A stretch of 64,000 nt of DNA, from NCBI GenBank assembly GCA_026710085.1, contig JAPORT010000083.1:1-64000 (forward strand), read 5' to 3'. How positions within the stretch are numbered: the stretch's first letter is position 1; each line of letters opens with the position of its first letter. The position numbers were made by a program, and so were the translations under genes. Of this stretch, positions 46,615 through 53,720 are shown one piece after another. The DNA comes from Flavobacteriaceae bacterium. GTDB taxonomy: Bacteria > Bacteroidota > Bacteroidia > Flavobacteriales > Flavobacteriaceae. The notes under the pieces were generated by a model that saw only the letters and a list, made by a program, of their open reading frames with translations, was not told the DNA's origin and ran no database searches.

Positions 46615-47520
46615 ATGAAAAATCATATGCTATCTATTCTATTTGGTGTGCTATCCGGTATCGTGTTTAGCCAAACACCATCTGATTTATACCAAGCCCA
46701 TGATTATGTATATGTTGGGGAGTATACGCAAGGATTAGAAGGACCAGCGGTTGATGTTTTTGGCAATCTTTATTTTGTGAATCCTAACCATCAAGGGTCC
46801 ATTGGGAAAATTGATGCCGACAGAAATTTTAGTTTATGGATCGACTCACTACCTCATGGAAGTGTTGCCAATGGCATTCGGATTTCTAGGAAAGGAACAT
46901 TACTGCTCGCTGATTACACCAATCATAATGTATTACGAATAGACCCTACAACTAAAAAAATTTCAATTTATGCTCATCTCGCACAAGCGAATCAACCCAA
47001 TGATTTAGCGATTTGTTGTGGAGATCGGCTCTATGCATCTGATCCGAATTGGAAAGAAGGGACTGGAAAACTTTGGATGATTGAAAAAGATCAAATCACG
47101 TTGCTAGACGATGAAATGGGAACCACCAATGGTATTGAGGTGAGTCCAGATCACAAAAGGTTATACGTCAATGAAAGCGTCCAATTAAAAGTTTGGGTTT
47201 TTGATATTTTACCCGATGGCCATCTGACGAATAAGCGCTTGCATATCCATTTTGAAGATTATGGTTTTGATGGAATGCGTGTGGATTCTGAAGAAAATCT
47301 ATACATCACGCGTTATGGAAAGGGGACGATTGTTCAAGTTTCTAAAGAAGGCAAAATCCTTAGAGAAATACCTACTAAAGGAAAAAAAGTATCCAATCTT
47401 GCTTTTGGAGGAAATGATGGAAAAACGATTTATGTAACGACTCAAGACCGTGGTTGGATTGAATCCTTTCGGGTAGAACATCCGGGCAGATCATTTGTTG
47501 AGCAAACAAAAGGGTTGTAA
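46615..47520 (+). CDS. Exported SMP-30/gluconolactonase-like lactonase
   Basis: 301 residues from ATG 46615. A signal peptide (LSILFGVLSGIVFSQ) is followed by a six-bladed SMP-30 propeller: EGPAVDVFGNLYFVNPN, SVANGIRISRKGTLLLADY, QPNDLAICCGDRLYASDPNW, TTNGIEVSPDHKRLYVNES and DGMRVDSEENLYITRYGKG. The metal ligands Glu (EGPAVD), Asn (NDLA, NGIEVS) and Asp (FDGMRVD) are in place. It would hydrolyse sugar-derived lactones in the periplasm. It is divergent from the operon at 38353-46477, with 137 bases between starts, so they may be co-regulated. Confidence 0.88.
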   Translation: MKNHMLSILFGVLSGIVFSQTPSDLYQAHDYVYVGEYTQGLEGPAVDVFGNLYFVNPNHQGSIGKIDADRNFSLWIDSLPHGSVANGIRISRKGTLLLADYTNHNVLRIDPTTKKISIYAHLAQANQPNDLAICCGDRLYASDPNWKEGTGKLWMIEKDQITLLDDEMGTTNGIEVSPDHKRLYVNESVQLKVWVFDILPDGHLTNKRLHIHFEDYGFDGMRVDSEENLYITRYGKGTIVQVSKEGKILREIPTKGKKVSNLAFGGNDGKTIYVTTQDRGWIESFRVEHPGRSFVEQTKGL

Positions 47521-47614
47521 GTAAAGAGGAATCTTAGGATTCAGAGAGGTGGATTCTGATTCTCAATGATGGGGATAATCCAACCGACGTCGAAACTTCG
47601 GAAAAAGGAGATAT

Positions 47615-48865
47615 TCAACAATGAAAAGCACTAGCCATTAAATCTTGTTCTTTAGAGGAGATACCGATTTTTTGTGCTGTTTTTTTCCATCGTTTGACGG
47701 AATTAATGACTTCATCATAAACGGCGTTCATTTCCTTTTGGCTTAGTCTGAAAAAGGCCCCAACACTTTTAGCTAATTCAAAGTCTAGGGCATTGTTTTG
47801 AAGATCGATATTTAAAGAGAGGCCAACTTTTTCATTGTTTGGATTCACATCATAACAAGGCGACAGGCTCCATTGATTGTCTTTGAAAAGGAATCCATGG
47901 TTTCTCAAGTGATCATCGGTATTTGAAATGGCAATATTAAAGATGAGTCTACGCCAAAGTTGCACTAGATTTTCTTTGACATTGGTGCAATGACTTTCAA
48001 TAAAATCCACTAATTCCAAGTAACTAGGAGGACTCGATTGGATCTTTTCTTCTGTATTCCCAGTTAATGTCATTGAAGAAGAAAAATGAATGCGATGCCC
48101 CTTTATTCGATCGAATCGTTTGGTTAAAAAGACATGATGATTCCCTCCGAATTTTCTTATTTTGGATGGACTCATTTCGATACCAGCATCGATCGCCAGT
48201 TGATAGGCCAAAAATTCCCATGCACTTTTGTTAACGGTATCATATTTTGAAGGAAATTTAGCCATCCAAAGATTTCCTTGTGAATCCAAAACATTGGCCT
48301 TAGGTCTTGCTCCTCCTAAAGAGGATCCAGGAGCAATCAATAGTTTAAGCCATTGATGAAAATCATTGGAAGGTTCATCACGTTCCATTTGATTTATAGC
48401 GTGTTCTAAAGCTGGTAAAGACGAAAAAGGGGGAATCGAGAGTTTTGGATTAGATTCTAGAAAGGGGCCATTCAAATCGTTCTTAAACCGAAGGGCTCCC
48501 ATTCTTGTGTTATCAAAAACTCCAAGCAAAAAGTCTTCATGTCTTAGTTTTTTTGGTTTTCGATTTTCTTTTTTTGAGTTTTCAAATTCAAGACGCTTCA
48601 AAAGCGTTTTCCCCCACGTATCCGGCATACTATCAGAAAAAATACCAAAAAGTTCTTTACCTTGAGGGTACTGAGCCCCTAAATAAGGTTCTAAATCAGG
48701 ATCCATATAAAATCGGATACTTGACTTGAGCCACTGTTGGGCATATTCAAATCTGAAAGATCTTCTTGCTCGGTTCGGATTGACATGGAGATGTCCCATG
48801 AATGTTGGGCCATTTAATCCTATCCAATGGGCAAATACATAAATGGTCAAACCAGAAGAGGTCAT
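47615..48865 (-). CDS. hipA: HipA-family Ser/Thr kinase toxin
   Basis: 416 residues from ATG 48865, one base after the hipB stop; a longer reading would overlap hipB and is not supported. The N-terminal couple_hipA domain (YVFAHWIGLNGPTFMGHL) and the kinase core (GSSLGGARPKANVLD, LWMAKFPSKYD, VFLTKRFDRI, NIAISNTDDHLRNHGFLF with catalytic Asp and metal Asn, SPCYDVNPN) are complete. HipA kinases phosphorylate glutamyl-tRNA synthetase or other targets and cause growth arrest. The gene looks intact. It forms a toxin-antitoxin operon with the HTH gene upstream. Confidence 0.93.
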   Translation of the reverse strand: MTSSGLTIYVFAHWIGLNGPTFMGHLHVNPNRARRSFRFEYAQQWLKSSIRFYMDPDLEPYLGAQYPQGKELFGIFSDSMPDTWGKTLLKRLEFENSKKENRKPKKLRHEDFLLGVFDNTRMGALRFKNDLNGPFLESNPKLSIPPFSSLPALEHAINQMERDEPSNDFHQWLKLLIAPGSSLGGARPKANVLDSQGNLWMAKFPSKYDTVNKSAWEFLAYQLAIDAGIEMSPSKIRKFGGNHHVFLTKRFDRIKGHRIHFSSSMTLTGNTEEKIQSSPPSYLELVDFIESHCTNVKENLVQLWRRLIFNIAISNTDDHLRNHGFLFKDNQWSLSPCYDVNPNNEKVGLSLNIDLQNNALDFELAKSVGAFFRLSQKEMNAVYDEVINSVKRWKKTAQKIGISSKEQDLMASAFHC

Positions 48866-48866
48866 T

Positions 48867-49154
48867 TTATAAAAGTGATAAATCTTGAAGCTGACGACCT
48901 TGTACATCATTTGCTCCGAGTAATTTAAAATCCTCATGAAGATTCATCGCTTTGAATACTTTAAAATAAGAGCCAATAGATACGGATGGATCCCCTTTTT
49001 CAATTCGATAAAGTGTTGCTCGATGAATACTAGCCCGCTGGGCTATTCGGTTCACCGTCAATTGTCTCCTTTTCCGGGCCAATCGTATATTGTCTCCGAG
49101 TTCTTCAAAATAGGGTCTATACTGAGGCAGAATAATGGTTTTCTTTGTGCTCAT
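48867..49154 (-). CDS. hipB: HipB-like XRE-family antitoxin/repressor
   Basis: 95 residues from ATG 49154. A helix-turn-helix of the Cro/CI type fills residues about 12-75: LGDNIRLARKRRQLTVNRI, AQRASIHRATLYRIEKGDPSVS, and GSYFKVFKAMNL. It would bind and neutralise HipA and repress its own promoter. The short region upstream (49155-49300) should hold the operator; I see no clear palindrome there. The C-terminus ends in a LQDLSLL-type tail. Confidence 0.92.
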   Translation of the reverse strand: MSTKKTIILPQYRPYFEELGDNIRLARKRRQLTVNRIAQRASIHRATLYRIEKGDPSVSIGSYFKVFKAMNLHEDFKLLGANDVQGRQLQDLSLL

Positions 49155-49307
49155 ACGCTTATTTGCGACTAAAATAGTTAAAATGGTTCATATATGCGAC
49201 ATGATACAGAACGAATTCTAAGTAAGAGCAATACTTAAAAAATCACTATAGTTGCTTGAATCTTGGGGTTACAATTTGGAATAAATCCTCAAAACCATGC
49301 AACATCA

Positions 49308-50441
49308 TCAGTTGTCCATAACAATGAAATTGTGCAATTTTTCCATCCGAGGAGCTTCTTCAAAAATTTGCCCGTGTCCTCCAGGAATCATTATCAACTT
49401 TTCAGCTGGGTTTTTTTCGGTTAAAAACTCAATCGTTTCAGGAGTATAGACGCCAACCGCTTGGTCTTTTTCGGCTGTTAGAAAAAGAGCATTGGATAAA
49501 TCAATCTGAGCCAGTTTTTCGGTATATCGATTGAATCCTAAACCTGCATTTAGTCGCCCCATATTATGTTCAAATCTCAGTTCATCAGCAGGTATCTCAG
49601 GGGATTTGACAAGGGTTTTTCCATCTTCATCAAAATAGTAGAATTCACCCATTGAAAAGCCTTTCCATACCTTTTCATTCATATCGAGACGGCCATTCAA
49701 TGAAATATATTTTCTAGCCGAATTGCTGCCATATTCAGCTAATAGTTCCTGAACCATAAAGGCACCATAAGAATGACCGATGACATAAACCGTTTTGTCC
49801 CTATCAACGTGATGTTTGATGACTTGTTGAGCAATTTCAACCGAAAGCGAGGCTTCTACTTTAGCTTGTTCAAAGGTCAAATCAAAATGATCATGTAATG
49901 AAGGGTTCAGTTGTTGTGATTGAAATGGATAAACGATAAAATCGTCCGTAAAGTAAGGAAAACGATCAGCTCCACTAGATGATATTTCATTCAAATTATA
50001 ATCCCTTTCGGTTGTGGCTCCTCCTTGTAAAAAAACCCAAACGGTATCTTTAGTTGCATCTCCTCTGAACTCGAATAAATCATTAATATCAGATGGTATT
50101 GTCGTATGAGCAAATTCGATGTTCGTTTGATTTTCAGAACCGTCCGAATCTAAAGGTTCTCCCCTAAGTGAAAAGGATAACGCAACTTCATTATCGAGTT
50201 CGATTTCGATCCCTCTACTGTCTAGTTCTACTGTAGAAATTGGAATTCCGGGATGGTTTTCAGAAAGGTGATTTTTAATTTTTTCTTTTACAGATTCAGA
50301 CAGATTGAACTTTTCCAAATTACTATAGAAATTGGCTTTAACTTCATCAGGAGGTAAGCAACAAACTATTTCTTCTTTATCGCATGAAACAGTGAAAAGG
50401 AGCAGAACAAATAAAAGAATAGGGTTAGACCTTTTGACCAT
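49308..50441 (-). CDS. Lipoprotein alpha/beta hydrolase
   Basis: 377 residues from ATG 50441 (a TTG at 50444 directly precedes). A lipoprotein signal (SNPILLFVLLLFTVSC) starts it. The C-terminal 270 residues form an alpha/beta hydrolase: VWVFLQGGATTE as the oxyanion-hole strand, GHSYGAFMVQELL as the nucleophile elbow with Ser, AEKDQAVGVYTPE with the acid, and GGHGQIFEEAP with the His. The 100 residues before it look like a small domain of unknown role. It probably acts as an esterase or peptidase at the membrane; substrate unknown. Confidence 0.8.
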   Translation of the reverse strand: MVKRSNPILLFVLLLFTVSCDKEEIVCCLPPDEVKANFYSNLEKFNLSESVKEKIKNHLSENHPGIPISTVELDSRGIEIELDNEVALSFSLRGEPLDSDGSENQTNIEFAHTTIPSDINDLFEFRGDATKDTVWVFLQGGATTERDYNLNEISSSGADRFPYFTDDFIVYPFQSQQLNPSLHDHFDLTFEQAKVEASLSVEIAQQVIKHHVDRDKTVYVIGHSYGAFMVQELLAEYGSNSARKYISLNGRLDMNEKVWKGFSMGEFYYFDEDGKTLVKSPEIPADELRFEHNMGRLNAGLGFNRYTEKLAQIDLSNALFLTAEKDQAVGVYTPETIEFLTEKNPAEKLIMIPGGHGQIFEEAPRMEKLHNFIVMDN

Positions 50442-50536
50442 CAAATATTGATATAAACAAATAAAAAGGTTGCGTAATTTAGATATTGTTCAATCTATTG
50501 CTAAGTTAATTCAAAAATAATGAATGACTGTAAGTT

Positions 50537-51844
50537 CTACAAAGAGAGTAGCGTTTCTTCAAGTTTTTTAGTGAGGTTGTCTCTAGAATATTCAGATATT
50601 CCCTCAAATTGATTGATTATTGAAGTATTATCAAGCCACGCCTGAATCAATTTTAGAAATTGGTTTTGAATTTTATTGCAATCAGAACTTTGATACACTT
50701 TAGAATGAGTTCCCCTATTGACTATTTGAGCGACTTGACTTTCGGGATGACCAATGACAATCAGTGGAACACCACTGGACAAATATTCCAATAATTTGCC
50801 GGAAATCATTTGATCTGAAGCTTGTTCAAAGGAAAAAGCCAAAAGAAGATGAGCTTGTTTAATTAATGAAACAGAGTCATGGTGCGGTATGTATCCTAAA
50901 TAAATCACCTCAATGGAATTCAGTCTGTTTTTAAAACTACTGATGATTGTTGGGCCAATGTTTCCAGCCAAAGTTAGTTTGATTTTGTTTGGATATTTTG
51001 ACTGTAAGATTTCCAAAACTTGAATAATGATTTTAAAGTTTTGATTTGATGTTAATAACCCCGAATAAACAATGTGAAACTTTTGACTTTTTACCGATTT
51101 GGTTTTCGACATTAATTGGCGGTCATAGCCATTAACAATCGAAATAAATTTTTGATTTTTATCCGTCTTTTGATATAACTCTTTGTGAAAAGCCCCACCA
51201 AGCGTTGTTAAAATAGCATCAGCGCTTTCAAGAACCCTAGATTCGTATCGAGCATCCTTATTTTTAGCCCAAGAGGTACGGTATAGTTTTTTATTGTAAA
51301 AGATGGATGTCCAAGGATCTCTAAAATCGGCCAACCATTTGATCTCATACTGCTTGATTAGTTTTAGACCAATCAAATGTGTCGAATGAGGAGGACCGGT
51401 CGTAACCAAATAGTTCATAGGTGTTTCGTTTAAAACCGTTTTCGCTTTTTTTAGAGCATGATAATTCCATACTTTTCGGGCATCAGGAATCAAAAAGTTT
51501 CCTCGAATAAACGCGAAAATTTTGTTGAGAATTCCTTTGGTCTTGATGTCTCCTTGTGGTAAATTATTTTTGGATTTAAAGGCAAACCATTTGTATAACT
51601 TCAAAGGCTCAAAAGATTTGGTTCTATAGGTTTTGACACGATTCACATGTTCCAAAAGACTTGGATCTAAAACAGGATAAGAAGCTGCTTTTGGATCAAC
51701 GGTAATTACAGTAACACGCCAATGTAATCTTTCCAAATATTTAGCAAAATACATCCAACGTTGTACTCCTGAGCCACCAGATGGCGGCCAGTAATAGCTA
51801 AGAATCAAGATTGATTTATGGGACTTTGGGGACTTGAATTTCAA
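50537..51844 (-). CDS. Family 4 glycosyltransferase
   Basis: 435 residues from TTG 51844; no ATG precedes the fold. The N-terminal domain starts with ILILSYYWPPSGGSGVQRWM, followed by DPKAASYPVLDP and TTGPPHSTHLIG. The C-terminal GT-B domain has FHIVYSGLLTSNQNFKII, LTLAGNIGP, YLGYIPHHDSV and the nucleotide-sugar site SFEQASDQMISGKLLEYLSSGVP (E-x7-E like). It adds a sugar to a lipid or polysaccharide at the cytoplasmic face. It stands alone, so the glycan is unknown. Confidence 0.88.
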   Translation of the reverse strand: MKFKSPKSHKSILILSYYWPPSGGSGVQRWMYFAKYLERLHWRVTVITVDPKAASYPVLDPSLLEHVNRVKTYRTKSFEPLKLYKWFAFKSKNNLPQGDIKTKGILNKIFAFIRGNFLIPDARKVWNYHALKKAKTVLNETPMNYLVTTGPPHSTHLIGLKLIKQYEIKWLADFRDPWTSIFYNKKLYRTSWAKNKDARYESRVLESADAILTTLGGAFHKELYQKTDKNQKFISIVNGYDRQLMSKTKSVKSQKFHIVYSGLLTSNQNFKIIIQVLEILQSKYPNKIKLTLAGNIGPTIISSFKNRLNSIEVIYLGYIPHHDSVSLIKQAHLLLAFSFEQASDQMISGKLLEYLSSGVPLIVIGHPESQVAQIVNRGTHSKVYQSSDCNKIQNQFLKLIQAWLDNTSIINQFEGISEYSRDNLTKKLEETLLSL

Positions 51845-51922
51845 AATCAGATGTTATGAAAGACAAAAGTGAAACGATCCTGATTTAAAATAAAAACGGT
51901 TCCTATGGGGAAAATGTTGGTG

Positions 51923-52444
51923 TTATTTTGGAACACTTCTTTTTACTTTCCATAGAGGCACACTGGAGCAGGATTCCCCGAAAAAAATACTCTTAGCAAC
52001 ATTTTGCAGTCGTTGTACTAAAAGGACATAAGCATCATCTGGAATGGAAATATTGTAACAACCATTAATCATGATGGGCTTGTTCCGATAGGGTTCCAAA
52101 TCCATTTGGCTAACCATATGGGAGTAGATGATTTTTTCTAATTCTTCTATCGTTCCTTGAACAACCAGTTTAGCAATGCAGTGCAAATGACTAGTCACTA
52201 GCAAATAAGCCCAAGACGGGAGAATAGCATCGGTTGAGCACTGCAAAGCCACATAATGGTCTTGATACTGTTGCCAGTCATGATTCTTTAAAGAAGTTCT
52301 GAAATGTTTTTCTCTTAATAAGAATCCTTGGTCCAGCCATTGAGATAAATCAATGGAAGATCTTTTACCGGGAGGTTGGAAGTGTTCCAAATCGATATTA
52401 ACGATTGAACTTTTTGCTATTCGATTGACAATTTGATTTTCCAT
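51923..52444 (-). CDS. DUF2480 family protein
   Basis: 173 residues from ATG 52444. Conserved blocks: NRIAKSSIVNIDLEHFQPPGKR, seen as NRIAKSSIVNIDLEHFQP, then DLSQWLDQGFLLREKHFR, NHDWQQYQDHYVALQCSTDA and LPSWAYLLVTSHL. DUF2480 proteins are restricted to Bacteroidota, where they lie next to sufT/sufE as here. Several conserved Cys and His residues (CSTDA, HLHC, NGCYN) suggest metal binding. Function unknown, but the setting points to Fe-S cluster biogenesis. Confidence 0.88.
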   Translation of the reverse strand: MENQIVNRIAKSSIVNIDLEHFQPPGKRSSIDLSQWLDQGFLLREKHFRTSLKNHDWQQYQDHYVALQCSTDAILPSWAYLLVTSHLHCIAKLVVQGTIEELEKIIYSHMVSQMDLEPYRNKPIMINGCYNISIPDDAYVLLVQRLQNVAKSIFFGESCSSVPLWKVKRSVPK

Positions 52445-52451
52445 TGGTTAC

Positions 52452-52778
52452 CTATAGCATGCCCAGTTCTAGTTTTGCTTCATCGCTAATCATTTCATTA
52501 TTCCAAGGCGGATCAAAAGTAATTTCAACCATGGCTGTTTTGACTTGATCGATTGACTTTACTTTTTCTTCAACTTCAACGGGAAGCGTTTCTGCTACGG
52601 GACAGTTTGGTGTGGTCAACGTCATGAGAATTTTAACCTCTCTTTGGGGATTAATCATCACATCATATATCAGTCCTAACTCATAGATATCAACAGGAAT
52701 TTCGGGATCATAAATCGTTTTTAAGACCCGAACGATTTGTTCGCCTAATTCTTTATCATCAATGTTTTGCTCACTCAT
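52452..52778 (-). CDS. sufT: SufT-like (MIP18/DUF59) Fe-S cluster assembly factor
   Basis: 108 residues from ATG 52778, whose ATGA overlaps the sufE stop. The MIP18 fold is clear: VLKTIYDPEIPVDIYELGLIYDV, MTLTTPNCPVAETLP with the conserved Cys, and EITFDPPWNNEMISDEAKLELGML as the typical ending. SufT helps mature Fe-S proteins. It is cotranscribed with sufE and the DUF2480 gene that follows 8 bases later. Confidence 0.93.
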   Translation of the reverse strand: MSEQNIDDKELGEQIVRVLKTIYDPEIPVDIYELGLIYDVMINPQREVKILMTLTTPNCPVAETLPVEVEEKVKSIDQVKTAMVEITFDPPWNNEMISDEAKLELGML

Positions 52779-53206
52779 GTTTGTGGAATTTGAGTTTGAA
52801 ATGCAATAGCATATAATTTCATTTGTTTAATCATAGAAAGTAATCCATTGGCTCGAGTTGGAGATAGATGCTCTCGTATGCCCATTTGATCAATAAATGC
52901 GGTGTCTGTATTTAGAATATCTTTCGGTTTCTGACCAGAAAAAACTTCGATTAAAATAGCGATTATTCCTTTGGTAATGATCGCGTCACTATCAGCGGTA
53001 AAGTATAGACGATCTTCTTGCAATTGAGCGTGCATCCAAACCCGGGATTGACATCCTTTTATAATGAAATCATCTGTTTTGAACTTAGAATCAATTAACG
53101 GCAATGACTTTCCAAGATCAATCATGTGTTCGTAACGTTGTTCCCAATCTTCTAAAAAATTAAAAGTTTGAACAATTTCTTCTTGTTTTTCTTCTATTGA
53201 GCTGAT
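52775..53206 (-). CDS. sufE: SufE cysteine-desulfurase partner
   Basis: SufE takes persulfide sulfur from SufS for Fe-S clusters. The catalytic Cys is in IIKGCQSRVWMHAQ and the fold continues with FTADSDAIITKGIIAILIEVFSGQ, seen as DSDAIITKGIIAILIEVFSG. The first ATG (53125) starts at MIDLGKSLP, but the conserved N-terminal helix (EEKQEEIVQTFNFLEDWEQR) is encoded upstream in frame, bounded by a TGA at 53242-53240 and without any ATG, GTG or TTG. An ATC at 53206 gives ISSIEEKQEEIV, which aligns in length with usual SufE starts (MTIxEIQEEI), so I place the start there. An ATA at 53197 is the alternative. Confidence 0.85.
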   Translation of the reverse strand: MSSIEEKQEEIVQTFNFLEDWEQRYEHMIDLGKSLPLIDSKFKTDDFIIKGCQSRVWMHAQLQEDRLYFTADSDAIITKGIIAILIEVFSGQKPKDILNTDTAFIDQMGIREHLSPTRANGLLSMIKQMKLYAIAFQTQIPQT

Positions 53207-53370
53207 GGTTTTTGTATCAAATAACTTTTCAAAATTACATCAATAATACGATGGTCGGGTGAATTATCTTGCATAGCAAATGTTGATTAGGTCATACCAA
53301 AAAAGTGGCATCTAAAAAGCGAAACACAGATTCTCATGAGAAATGTATCCAAGCGTTACGAATCATGGTT

Positions 53371-53379
53371 GGGGGGGGG
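53371..53379. repeat. G9 homopolymer upstream of the surface lipoprotein promoter
   Basis: Nine G in a row, followed by TG. Together with the C10 tract 117 bases further on it forms a short inverted repeat that brackets the putative promoter. Confidence 0.85.
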
Positions 53380-53411
53380 TGTTTAATAGATCCATTATAA
53401 TCAGTTGGTTT

Positions 53412-53442
53412 TTTGTCACATTTTCCATTGGCACGATATTTG
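53412..53442 (+). promoter_or_regulatory. Putative promoter of the surface lipoprotein
   Basis: TTTG at 53412-53415 and TATTTG at 53437-53442 are 21 bases apart, close to the Bacteroidota -33/-7 pattern though the -7 is imperfect. It would give a leader of about 270 bases before the ATG at 53721. Confidence 0.4.
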
Positions 53443-53495
53443 AAGCATGTACACCGTTACCTAACTAGGTATTTACATGAGTAAAATAGTCACTA

Positions 53496-53505
53496 CCCCC
53501 CCCCC
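53496..53505. repeat. C10 homopolymer in the leader of the surface lipoprotein
   Basis: Ten C in a row, inside the presumed untranslated leader. It is the inverted partner of the G9 run at 53371-53379. Confidence 0.85.
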
Positions 53506-53599
53506 GAAAATTCTGTAAACTGCTCTGGTTCTAGCGCCTTTTGGCCTAGTCTCCACCCACTTTTTTCTTTTTTTTCTGTTTTCCCGTTGCTGAGATGGG

Positions 53600-53625
53600 G
53601 TTGGGATGTGGTGTTTCATCCCAAC
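53600..53625 (+). promoter_or_regulatory. Leader hairpin upstream of the surface lipoprotein
   Basis: GTTGGGATG at 53600-53608 pairs perfectly with CATCCCAAC at 53617-53625 over an 8-base loop. No U-tract follows, so it is not a terminator. It lies in the untranslated leader and could stabilise an abundant mRNA or control its translation. Confidence 0.6.
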
Positions 53626-53720
53626 GCTCCTTTGGTTCGTCCATTCCTTTCAGGCGATGGGTCTTTTTATTTCCACGGCATCAACATCACAAATAATAAT
53701 AATCAAAAAATGTTTTTTTT

